Shown: positions 55,263 through 64,000 of the stretch, one piece after another
Position numbering within the stretch: the first letter of the stretch is position 1
Layout: every line of letters starts with the position of its first letter
Assembly (NCBI GenBank): GCA_963693315.1
Contig: OY856186.1
Location: 94,824,132 to 94,888,131 of the forward strand
Direction of reading: 5' to 3'
DNA length: 64,000 nt
Origin: Diogma glabrata
Lineage: Eukaryota > Arthropoda > Insecta > Diptera > Cylindrotomidae
Position numbers and translations under genes: made by a program
Notes under the pieces: generated by a model
The model's input: the letters and a program-made list of their open reading frames with translations, nothing else
The model's database searches: none
What the model was told of the DNA's origin: nothing

Positions 55263-56440
55263 GGAACGGGTGATGTTTCCATGCATCGTTCATCGCAATT
55301 ACATAACTTGAAATATTATATGAGCTGATATTTTCATCATTGCATAGTTCATCTCATATGTACATAATCTCAACTATTATATGATCTGATATTTTCGTCA
55401 TTACTTCAGTGAATCATCGCAATTACATAACTTCAAATATTAAACGAGCTGATATTTTCATTTCGCAATTACATAACTTCAAATATTATATGAGCTCAAA
55501 TATTATTTTCATCATTGCATAGTTCATGTCATATGTACATAACTTCAACTATTATATGAGCTGAAATTTTCATCATTGCATAGTTCATCTCATATGTACA
55601 TAATCTCAACTATTATATGATCTGATGTTTTCGTCATTACTTCAGTGAATCATCGCAATTACATAACTTCAAAATATTATATGAGCTGATATTTTCATCA
55701 TTGCATAGTTCATGTCATATGTACATAACTTCAACTATTATATGAGCTGATATTTTCATCGTTGCATAGTTCATCTCATATGTACATAATCTCAACTATT
55801 ATATGATCTGATATTTTCGTCATTACTTCAGTGAATCATCGCAATTACATAACTTCAAATATTATATGAGCTGATATTTTCATCATTGCATAGTTCATGT
55901 CATATGTACATAACTTCAACTATTAAATGAGCTGATATTTTTATCATTGCATAGTTCATCTCATATGTGCATAATCTCAACTATTATATGATCTGATGTT
56001 TTCGTCATTACTTCAGTGAATCATCGCAATTACATAACTTCAAAATATTATATGAGCTGATATTTTCATCATTGCATAGTTTATCTCATATGTACATAAT
56101 CTCAACTATTATATGATCTGATATTTTCGTCATTACTTCAGTGAATCATCGCAATTACATAACTTCAAATATTAAACGAGCTGATATTTTCATTTCATAT
56201 GTGCATAACTTCAACTATTATATGAGCTGATATTTTCGTCATTACTTCTGTTAATCATCTCGTTTGCATAACTTCAATTATTATATGAGCTGAGATATTT
56301 TCATCATTGCATCATTCATCTCACTTACATAATTTCAACTATTATATGAGCTGAGACATTTTCGTCATTGCTTCAATCAAAACATCTCATATGTACATGA
56401 TTTTCAAATATTATATGAGTCGATATTAGTCTCTGTATTT
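55263..56440. repeat. Satellite with ~62-bp monomers in higher-order units
   Basis: Tandem units of the form CATAACTTCAAATATTATAT, GAGCTGATATTTTCATCATT, GCATAGTTCATCTCATATGT. The landmark TTACTTCAGTGAATCATCGC recurs at 55401, 55637, 55823, 56008 and 56133, spacings 236, 186, 185 and 125, which are close to 4, 3, 3 and 2 monomers of ~62 bp. Roughly 18 monomers in all, decaying at the right end. Confidence 0.9.
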
Positions 56441-56769
56441 CTCTGGGTCTCACATTACCTTGATATTTGCATCACGGTGTTGGAAGTTGATGTGCCAACC
56501 AACTCACATCAAAATATATCGTCAAGAAAAAAATACAGTCCACCTCTCATCGACGCCGCATCACTATTATTTGTAAATAAAAAGAAATGTCTATTCACTT
56601 GAAAATCAAATTGTGTATGTATTATAACACATAAAACCGATAATATAGTTATGTATAGAATAATTCTCTAATTTGACATTTTTAATTCGCTAATTTTACA
56701 TTATCGTATCGTCCTCGCTTTATGACAAAAATTATATATTAGCTGATTTATATTAGATTATATATAAGC
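56441..56769. other. Spacer, nothing recognised
   Basis: No coding frame or repeat boundary supported. Confidence 0.4.
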
Positions 56770-58212
56770 TGTTCAATGCAATACCTTGTAGCACCATCTC
56801 GCGTTTAATTAACAACATGCTGAGTAATCGTGTATTCAAAGTTCATCTAAATAATTCCTGCAGTAGGTCTAAAATGCTTAACAATGGTTTACCACAGGGT
56901 TCCGTCCTGGCGCCATTACTTTTTAATCTGTACATCCATGACATTCCTGACACAACATCAAACAAATTTGGTTACGCTGATGATTGGACCCTGGCCACTC
57001 AAAACAAAGACATGGGTGTTTTGGAGGATTTGCTCTCAACTGACCTAGCGATAATGAATGACTATTTTCGAACGTGGAGTTTATTTCCCAATCTAAGTAA
57101 AACCGAGAGCTCCTGTTTCCACTTAAACAACAAACTGGCAAAACACGAACTATCAGTGTTATTTAACGGCACTGTCATTAAATACAATCAACAGCCAAAG
57201 TACCTGGGCATTACTCTCGATAGAACTCTTTCTTTTAAACTCCACCTAGAAAATACGTCACAAAAACTTAAAACGAGAAACAATATATTGCACAAACTGG
57301 CAGGCTCTACATGGGGTGCTACTCCAGCTACCCTCCGAACAACTGCTCTAAGTCTGGTTTACTCAGTGGCTGAGTATGGCGCACCAGTCTGGTTGAATAG
57401 CACACATACTCAAAAAGTTGATTGCCAGCTGCATGCTACGATGCGTACTATAAGTGGTACTATCAGATCCACCCCTTTACCTTGGCTCCCTGTGTTAAGC
57501 AATATCGCTCCACCTGCACTCAGACGCTCGCATGCTCTCATGCGTGAACATAAAAAGGTAACCAACAACACCACGTTACCCTTGCACGAATATTACGGTG
57601 ACCACACTCGTTGTCGATTGAAGTCAAGAAAGCCTCCACATAAAACTGCCAGCAACCTGCTGGCAACTGATTTTAATATCTTGGATGCCTGGGACACCTC
57701 CTGGCAACATTACAACACAACTGGCCTTTCTATTACTAACCTGACTTCTACCCAACCTGGTTTCGATTTGCCACGTCATACCTGGACTACATTAAACCGA
57801 ATAAGAACGAATCATGGACGTTGTGCTGATTCTTTCTACAAGTGGGGCATTTGAGAGTCCCCTGAGTGTGACTGCGGCGCTCCACAACAAACTATAAAAC
57901 ACATTGCAACTGTGTGTCCAATTCGACGTTACAATGGCAACATCTCAGACATCCATTTGGCAACTCCCGATGTAGTAGCATGGATAGACTCGCTCGATGT
58001 AAACATCTAATGTTCAAATGTACTGCCCAATGTTCAAATATTTTACTTTTTAATTTACTTAAAAGACACGCAATCAAATCGATTGTAAGTTCATTTAATG
58101 TGTATCCATGTATTGTTTTAGGTAGATTTCATAGAAGAGTCTACCTATTATTTTAAGTTTAATTTTTTAATGTGTCACAAAAAAAGCCATACGCTAAATA
58201 AATAAATAAAAA
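56770..58212 (+). mobile_element. 5'-truncated LINE (Jockey-like) with AAAT tail
   Basis: Plus-strand LINE beginning within the polymerase and ending with an (AAAT)n tail at 58192-58212. Only the second half of the polymerase and the C-terminal region remain. No clear target duplication was seen. Confidence 0.75.
56817..57854 (+). pseudogene. LINE reverse transcriptase C-terminal half
   Basis: MLSNRVFKVHLNN, then LPQGSVLAPLLFNLYIHDIP and the catalytic FGYADDWTLATQ (YADD near residue 53), thumb PKYLGITLDRTLSFKLHLEN, and YSVAEYGAPVWLNSTHTQKV. It ends with LNRIRTNHGRCADSFYKWGI at a TGA. After that codon the same frame continues ESPECDCGAPQQTIKHIATV and CPIRRY, completing the Cys/His cluster (CxC...H...C) that closes Jockey-like proteins. 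So the TGA is premature. The sequence is less AT-rich than its surroundings, which suggests fairly recent arrival. Confidence 0.85.
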
Positions 58213-59000
58213 TATGACAAAAATTTAGTAGTCAGTTTCTGTTGTATTTTAGATGTTTTTATGACGCCTTCTATACCGCAAATATTTACTGTAGGAGCAG
58301 AGACTGTAGTTTTGAAACTTATGAAATTTGTTAGTAATAATTGCTTTTTAGAGAGATCTGTCTGTTTGTTTGATTCAATTCAAAGTATGGAGCCAAAATC
58401 ATTGTAATCCACGCTGAAATTTTAAGCCCCTTTCCATATCAGGTAATGGTTTCAAAAAAATTGTTGTCGAATGGCAATAGCAATACCGTCCGTTGAGTTC
58501 AAGATGACTTCGTTTCTTGTAATGGCATCGTCATTCTCGTCACGTAAATCTTAGTTTTCAAAGATTTTCAAACCATCAATTAAATTAAAATGATCGTTTT
58601 TATTTAGGTCATAAATTCTTGCATATCAGAAGAAGTTTTTTGTCAAATTCATCTTCTCCAATATGTTTTTATATTAATGCACCAAATGTGCGAAGTGCCT
58701 TAGTTCAGCTTGAGCTTTTGTTACGAGATCTAATATATCGACTCTGATTAGCCATTGTTTTGTCCAGGAGCTCTTAAGTGTAAATTGCTTACAATGAACT
58801 TTATGCAATTTCTCATAGTATAATTCTTCCATGGAATGCTTACTTTTGTATCTCAAGAGTTATCTAATTTATCCAGGAATATGCAAATGCTACTCGCAAA
58901 AACATTTTGGTAGTAATCTTCTAGTCTAATGGCTTCAGAATAGTTTTATTAGGTGGGGAAAAATAAATTTGATGTTTGAATGGTTGAGATCCGTTGAATG
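58213..59000. other. Spacer, possible unassigned minus-strand coding remnant
   Basis: Between 58400 and 58860 the minus strand keeps protein-like stretches (HSMEELYYEKLHKVHCKQFT, RVDILDLVTKAQAELRHFAH) broken by stops. No family was recognised. Confidence 0.3.
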
Positions 59001-59079
59001 CAGTGGCGGATTATGCCTTTAAGGGGCCTGAGGCGGAACAAAATTTTGGGGCCTAAGATTTTACCAAAAATTTTGCAAA

Positions 59080-59172
59080 TGAGTTTGATTAAGACTATTT
59101 CGTAAATAATTTTTTATCCGCTTCAGAACGGAGAAAGATCGTTCCCCACTTGCGTTGCATATCGGCAATGTA
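59080..59172 (-). pseudogene. hAT transposase dimerisation region (second copy)
   Basis: Minus strand reads NASGERSFSVLKRIKNYLRN followed by SLNSFAKF, the C-terminal hAT signature (ERSFSxLKxIKNYLR). It is separated from the preceding exon by about 470 bases holding an intron and the tRNA-like insert. Confidence 0.75.
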
Positions 59173-59393
59173 AGAAATATTTTTAAAATATATGGGATTT
59201 TTTTTGCATTAAATTTCTAGACAATACTTTGTGTGAATTCATAGAATGGGGAACATTTCTATTCTAATTAACATCCTAAGTCACGATTGTATAGTCATTA
59301 TTGATTGTTTCCAATCAATGTGAAATCAATGGCTGACACTTGGTCAATTTGTAGTTCTATATGTATTAACATTAGACTACATTAAGGGAATTC

Positions 59394-59680
59394 AAATTTA
59401 TTTTGGATTTTTGAGATCAATTAAACTCGATGAAGAAGTGATGAAGAAGTTTCAACTTTGAAATTGTCATCGCCTCAACGGCGTAATCGATAGCGTGTCT
59501 GCCCAAAGATTCGAGCCGGGCACTGACGAGGGTAGGTTCGAATCCGATCCGAAACACGTAAAATGTGAATTGTAGTTTTTTTCTGAGAAACTTCAAAAAC
59601 CATACCTTTGAATTGAAAATATTCCAATTACTTCTTTACTTACTTGAGTTTAATTGATCTCAAAAATCCAAAATAAATTT
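59394..59680. repeat. 35-bp perfect inverted repeat around a tRNA-like unit
   Basis: 59394-59428 and 59646-59680 are exact reverse complements (AAATTTATTTTGGATTTTTG...). The right copy is hAT coding sequence (KIYFGFLRSIKL); the left is an inverted duplicate of it. A tRNA-like sequence lies between. Confidence 0.8.
59470..59556 (+). ncRNA. tRNA-derived SINE head or tRNA pseudogene
   Basis: A perfect B box GGTTCGAATCC (59535-59545) is preceded by GGCGTAATCGATAGCGTGTC, which resembles the D-arm/A box of tRNA-Arg-type sequences. TGCCC and GGGCA could form an anticodon-like stem but the loop is 13 bases, and the acceptor and T stems do not pair well. So it is not a normal tRNA gene; a polymerase III-type SINE head is more likely. 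Confidence 0.55.
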
Positions 59681-60242
59681 TTAAAATAGTTTTCACATTG
59701 GGAAATGAAGATTGCAGGCCACCAATGATTACCTTGTACATCTTAAATGGGCAAGTGATGTTCTCTTCTTTTATATATTTTAAAAAATGATGTACTTCGT
59801 CTTTAAAATATTGTACTTCTATATCCCTCGCATATGTATTTGACAATTCTAAGATACACTTGTCAACTTCATCACTGGATATATTTTGATCAAAAAAGAA
59901 TTTAAAATTATTTAAAACAGTTTCATATATGGACGTTCTGGTAGACATTTAAGTGGCAAGTCTATCACAGATCATATTGTGAGTACTTATAATAAACAAT
60001 TCTCGTCCTACTAGCTGTGTATCATTTGCAGATGATTCATCATGCATAATTTTGCGTTTTCTTTTTCGTCCTTCTTTGTAGCTAATATTGTCTGTTAATA
60101 AGTTTGCTTGCTTTTCTATGCTCTCAAAATCATTCCGAACATCCCTTATAAATTTTGACAAAGAATTAAACAGTTTTACTCCTTGTAATAAGTTTGTTTG
60201 AATATTTTGAAATGATTTTCTAGTACTATTGATTCTTTGCAA
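59640..60242 (-). pseudogene. hAT transposase middle part (second copy)
   Basis: Two abutting frames. QRINSTRKSFQNIQTNLLQG, KEGRKRKRKIMHDESS and STHNMICDRLAT are read, then after one stop STRTSIYETVLNNFKFFFDQ, EVHHFLKYIKEENITCPFKM and SFPNVKTILKIYFGFLRSIK. NLLQG...LxNxxxxRxxFE and the helix-rich tail belong to ZMYM1-like hAT transposases. The last exon ends at CAA|GTAAGT, a good splice donor. Confidence 0.7.
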
Positions 60243-60294
60243 TAAAATATCCCATAGAACGGTTAATAAGGCAATTCATATTCATCGAAATTAG

Positions 60295-60850
60295 CTAATT
60301 TTTTAACCTCAACTTTAGTAATCGGTTTTCGTCTTCATTTTCGCTAATTTGGATAAGAACGCTTTTAATATTTTTGTAATTAAACCGCAAGGCGGATACT
60401 GCATCAGCTCTTGCAGACCATCTTGTCACTTTGTCACTTAATTTTTTAATATGTTTGGAATTAGGATCGGAAAAATTATCAATAAGCAATTTCCATCTGT
60501 GAGTAGATGAAGAAAAGAATACATATATATTTTGGATAAAGTTAAAGTAATACACCGCAGTAGAATAGGCATCTGCAGCATAATTTTCAATTAAATTAAG
60601 CGTATGACTTGTACAAGGAATAAAAATGGCGGTCTCACTTAGAGTTTTAATTCTGGCTTGTAAACCATTATATTTTCCGGCCATATGTGTTTGACTGCGA
60701 CAATTTTTAATATCCAAAGACAAATTGTTTAAAGTTTTCAAAATAAGTTGTGCTAGATATTCTGAATTGTGATTTTCAATGTACCTTAATATAAAACTTA
60801 GTTGGTCAGTGTTGGAGAATGAAATTTGAAAGAAAAATCAATTAGATCTG
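60295..60850 (-). pseudogene. hAT transposase N-terminal/central part (second copy)
   Basis: NTDQLSFILRYIENHNSEYL, then after an apparent internal deletion NCRSQTHMAGKYNGLQARIK, ETAIFIPCTSHTLNLIENYA, SSSTHRWKLLIDNFSDPN and LSDKVTRWSARADAVSALRF. The GxSYDxxxxMxGKYxGLQAR and PCxxHxLNL blocks are diagnostic of the hAT group near ZMYM1. The catalytic first Asp lies in the deleted or truncated part. Confidence 0.75.
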
Positions 60851-60927
60851 TAAAGAACATTATACTTATTTATGTTAATAACATTTTATTAATGTCTTTG
60901 CTAAAACTAAACAGTAGCTACATCTAG

Positions 60928-61204
60928 TGTTCAATTAATAATTGATAGTAGATCAAATTTGTAGTAGATTGAATTAATTAATTATATCAGTAGTAGCGTT
61001 AAGATTTTTTTTGTATAAAACTCTCTCTCTATAACCAACCTTCATATGGTAAACATCAACCAAAATATTTTGTGAATTTAATTGAAAAAATAAAGTTTAA
61101 AAGGAAATAAGAAAATTATAAATTATTGATTGTGGAACCGGAGTATATAATATTTCTTATTTCATTATATGGGTACCTTCATTGTATCTTTTCTATTTGA
61201 TACA
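60928..61204 (+). repeat. Probable 5' LTR of the second BEL/Pao element
   Basis: Starts TGTTCAATT and ends TTTGATACA, six bases before the primer site. TATAAAACTC at ~61014 fits an LTR promoter and AATAAAG at ~61089 a polyadenylation signal. The 3' LTR lies outside the window, so the limits are inferred. Confidence 0.45.
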
Positions 61205-61210
61205 ATTATA

Positions 61211-61228
61211 TGGTCCTTCGAGCCGGAT
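61211..61228 (+). other. BEL/Pao primer binding site
   Basis: TGGTCCTTCGAGCCGGAT, the form typical of primer sites in insect BEL/Pao elements, 280 bases before gag. Confidence 0.7.
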
Positions 61229-61508
61229 GTACCAAAGCCGCTATATATCAACTATTTGGATTCAACAAATTTCATCTGGAAACCGCGTGGGATTTAGATC
61301 AACCTAACCAATACCTATCAACCTGGATTTTATCATAAAAAAAAACCGCAAGTATCAAAAGCTTTATACCTAACTAATTTTAATAACAAAATAAAATAAA
61401 ATTTGGGAGAAAATATTTATCGTGTTATTTATTTATTATTATTATATTAACTAATTATAACAAGTGAAAGTTAAGTGATTATAAAGTGCTTAGGTATAAA
61501 TAATTAGA

Positions 61509-63434
61509 ATGCAGCTTGCAGCATTAAAGAAAAGACGCGCTACCATAAAAGGCAACGTGACCAAATTGCTGAACTACACGAAAACTATAAATGATAAAAC
61601 ATTGATAGATGATATAAAGGTTAGATTATCTCATATTGATAAACTCCGATCTGAGTTTACCAGTATTGAGGATCAGATATTAGAGCTGGATTCTAAGGAA
61701 GAATGCGATTTAGAATTTGAAGAAACATATTATGCTGTTGTGACAGGTCTTAGTCACGCTCTGAGATTGAAGGCCGAACCAAATGTTACCATAAATGAGA
61801 GCATTCTCAATACTAGCGTCAGTGGCAACCATACAGAGGTAAAGCTGCCAAAAATTGCCATACCAATATTTAGCGGTGACTATACCGAATGGCAATCGTT
61901 TTACGATTTGTTTTGTTCAACCATTCATGATAATCCGAAATTAACTGCGTCACAAAAATTGCAATATCTTAAAGGCTCAATTACAGGTGAAGCAGCGGGA
62001 TTATTAAAGCACTTCAATATTACCGATGCGAATTATATTGAAGCATTAAAAAAATTGAGGGAACGATATGACAGAAGAAAACATACAATATACACCTTTA
62101 TCAGAAACTTCATTAGTCAACCAGTAGTTAGTACGCCAAATTGCATGAACGTCAGGAGATTGTTGGACACCTCTGATGAAATACTCCGTGGACTTAAAGC
62201 GATGGGAGAAGATGCAGAAACTAGAGACCATTGGTTGATTCATATCATGATTAGCAAGTTAGATGATGAGACCAATAGCTTATGGGCACAGGATTCTGCG
62301 GATAATAATCTGCCAACCATCAAGCAATTTTTTAATTTTTTGATTAAACGAATAGATGCACTGGAATCAATGAAAATTCCTCAAAGACGAGTGCTTACAT
62401 CACCTTCTCAAAATCGCCCAAATATCAAAAGTCATACTATTACAACAAGCATAATACTGGTATGTACAATTTGTCCGGAACAGAACCACAGACTGTTCGA
62501 ATGTAGCAAATTTAATGAAATGTCGGTAACCCAAAGAAAGGAATTTTTAATGCAAGAGAGACGATGTTTTAATTGTTTAAACGACAACCACAACGTCTAT
62601 CTTTGCAAATCAAGATTTCGATGCAGACAGTGTAATAAAAAACACCACACCTTACTCCACGAAATGTCAACGACACCGAGTGATCTACCAACAATCACAG
62701 CTAACCCAGAGAAACCATCAACCGATAGTTATCACATTTGTACCACCGCAACCAATAATATAGGCTTTTCATTACTTCCCACCGCCCTGGTCAATGTGCT
62801 TGATGCAAATAACCAGTACCAATTGTGTCGCATATTATTAGATTCTGGATCACAAGGGTCTTTTATTACTGAAAATTGTGTGCAAAAACTACAGCTTCGC
62901 AGAACTAGTGCTAAGCTGACTATATCAGGCATTGGAGCCACCACAAGCGGATATACAAGGGGAGCAGTATCACTAACCATAACACCGTGGAATCAACCAA
63001 AACCTGTTTTTCAGATCGAAACATTTGTTTTCCATAAACTAACGGCCAAGCGACCAACAATATCTGAATATGTAAACATAAAGGATTTCAAACAGTATGC
63101 ATTGGCTGACCCTCACTTTCACGAAGAAGCAGATATAGATATCATAATAGGAGCAGATATATTCTTTGATATACTTTTGGATGGCAAGATAGTTACCCAA
63201 AATAACTTGATTCTGCAAAACACACAATTAGGATGGGTTGCAGCGGGAAAGATCAATGAAGAGCGGCCACAACAAGTTATAACAATTTCTGTTGACGATG
63301 CGTCGAATGAGTTAGAAAACCTTTTAAAAAGATTCTGGGAGGTGGAAGCTGTGGAGAACACACAACTACGTTTATCGCCAGAAGAAGAATTGTGTGAAAA
63401 GTGTTTCGAAAGTAGTAAAGCTGTTGATAGTTAG
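61509..63434 (+). pseudogene. BEL/Pao gag and protease (second element)
   Basis: 641 residues. Gag starts with a basic Met region (ALKKRRATIKGNVTKLLNYT) and has LPKIAIPIFSGDYTEWQSFY at ~117 and LKGSITGEAAGLLKHF at ~155. Three Cys knuckles follow: CTICPEQNHRLFEC (~318), CFNCLNDNHNVYLC (~357), CRQCNKKHHTLLH (~372). The protease has ILLDSGSQGSFITEN with Asp at ~445 and IDIIIGADIFFDIL at ~540. Near 63405 a frameshift with loss of a few codons leads to a stop at 63432. The polymerase continues in another frame, so the polyprotein is broken. Distinct from the intact BEL/Pao at 10.2-17.1 kb. Confidence 0.9.
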
Positions 63435-63436
63435 TT

Positions 63437-64000
63437 TACCATTCAAGATTCCACCATCTAATTTAGGCAATTCTTATCCTCAAGCAGTACAACGTATGTA
63501 CTCTATTGAACGAAGATTCGCAAAAGATCCTGAATTTGCAGCCCAGTATAAGGCCTTTATGCAGGAATATTTAGCCCTAGGACATATGCAGAAAATAACC
63601 ACTAGTATTACTAGTATAAACGAACCGTTGTATTATTTACCACATCATGGTGTTATAAAAAGCACAAGTACAACCACAAAGTTAAGAGTCGTCTTTGACG
63701 GCTCAGCCAAATCGTCCTCGGGTAAATCATTAAATGATTGTTTGGCTGTCGGACCAATTATACAATCCAGCCTTTATGATATTATATCCCGTTTCAGAAA
63801 ACATAAAGTAGTTCTAACTGGTGATATTGAAACAATGTATCGCCAAGTTCGAATAACCGAAAGCGACACCAGGTTTCAAAGAATAATTTGGCGAGAAGAA
63901 GACAGTAAACCATTCAATACCTATGAATTGCTAACTGTTACTTATGGTACAGCAAGTGCCAGTTTTTTAGCCACTCGAGCAGTCTTTGAAACGACGAAAC
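63437..64000 (+). pseudogene. BEL/Pao reverse transcriptase, cut by window end
   Basis: Frame SLPFKIPPSNLGNSYPQAVQ, YLALGHMQKI, YYLPHHGVIKSTSTTTKLRV, VFDGSAKSSSGKSLNDCLAV, LTGDIETMYRQVRI and ELLTVTYGTASASFLATRAV. These are the BEL fingers and palm blocks up to just before the catalytic YVDD box, which lies beyond the window. Asp in GDIETMYRQV is the first catalytic residue. The frame is open here. Confidence 0.85.

Larger units (their letters stand above)
59001..60860 (-). mobile_element. Second hAT element, decayed, right end missing
   Basis: The left terminus CAGTGGCGGATTATGCC at 59001 is a typical hAT end. The minus-strand transposase of the ZMYM1-like group follows in pieces. The right end is absent, with the LTR of the BEL/Pao element starting at about 60928. 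The 8 bases before the terminus are GTTGAATG; no second copy was found. Confidence 0.75.

Noticed and set aside
55263..56440. Possible CRISPR-like array
   Set aside because: Repeats are contiguous ~62-bp monomers without unique spacers, in eukaryotic DNA; it is a satellite.
59470..59556. Functional tRNA gene
   Set aside because: The B box is perfect, but stems do not pair properly and the anticodon loop is too long.

Overview
The window is AT-rich eukaryotic DNA. It has short GT-AG introns, TATA/CAGT-type promoters and many arthropod-type transposable elements (BEL/Pao, Ty3/gypsy, Penelope, hAT, Tigger, Harbinger, CR1/Jockey-like and RTE-like LINEs), so an insect or other arthropod is the best guess. 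No conserved host gene was recognised. Nearly every coding stretch belongs to a mobile element, most are broken, and many sit inside one another.

Layout. 0.2-6.6 kb: a gypsy remnant next to an RTE-like LINE, which is split by a 5'-truncated CR1/Jockey-like LINE. 8.6-9.2 kb: a solo LTR with a 4-bp target duplication. 9.7-19.1 kb: a Penelope-like element split by a complete, very young BEL/Pao retrotransposon (10246-17086; 377-bp LTRs differing by one base as read by eye; one intact 1744-residue gag-pol; 5-bp duplication). 19.4-19.9 kb: a small two-exon gene of unknown function with a recognisable promoter. 20.9-25.2 kb: a Harbinger-type element (transposase plus convergent MADF gene) interrupted by a 1.77-kb terminal-inverted-repeat (TIR) element that carries an inverted-repeat unit of its own. 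27.6-30.6 kb: a collapsed gypsy element.

32.2-53.9 kb is the most striking part. One minus-strand gene of an uncharacterised, repeat-associated protein family (motifs HEEADT, DSD, TGND) is spread over 22 kb because four kinds of element landed in it. (a) A 3.9-kb element with ~590-bp TIRs, a CTAT duplication and its own two-exon gene of an uncharacterised transposase-like family. (b) A hAT element with an 8-bp duplication. (c) A near-full-length LINE inside that hAT. (d) A Tigger element hosting a 680-bp MITE and a 1.84-kb giant palindrome. The ancestral reading frames can be followed across the duplications, which gives the order of insertion.

55.3-56.4 kb: a satellite with ~62-bp monomers in multimers. 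56.8-58.2 kb: a LINE 3' half. 59.0-60.9 kb: a second decayed hAT with a tRNA-like unit between 35-bp inverted repeats. 60.9-64.0 kb: a second, broken BEL/Pao element running off the window.

Limits: all assignments were made by reading motifs; no database search was run. Family names are given only as far as the motifs allow. Boundaries marked by target duplications are firm; others are approximate.
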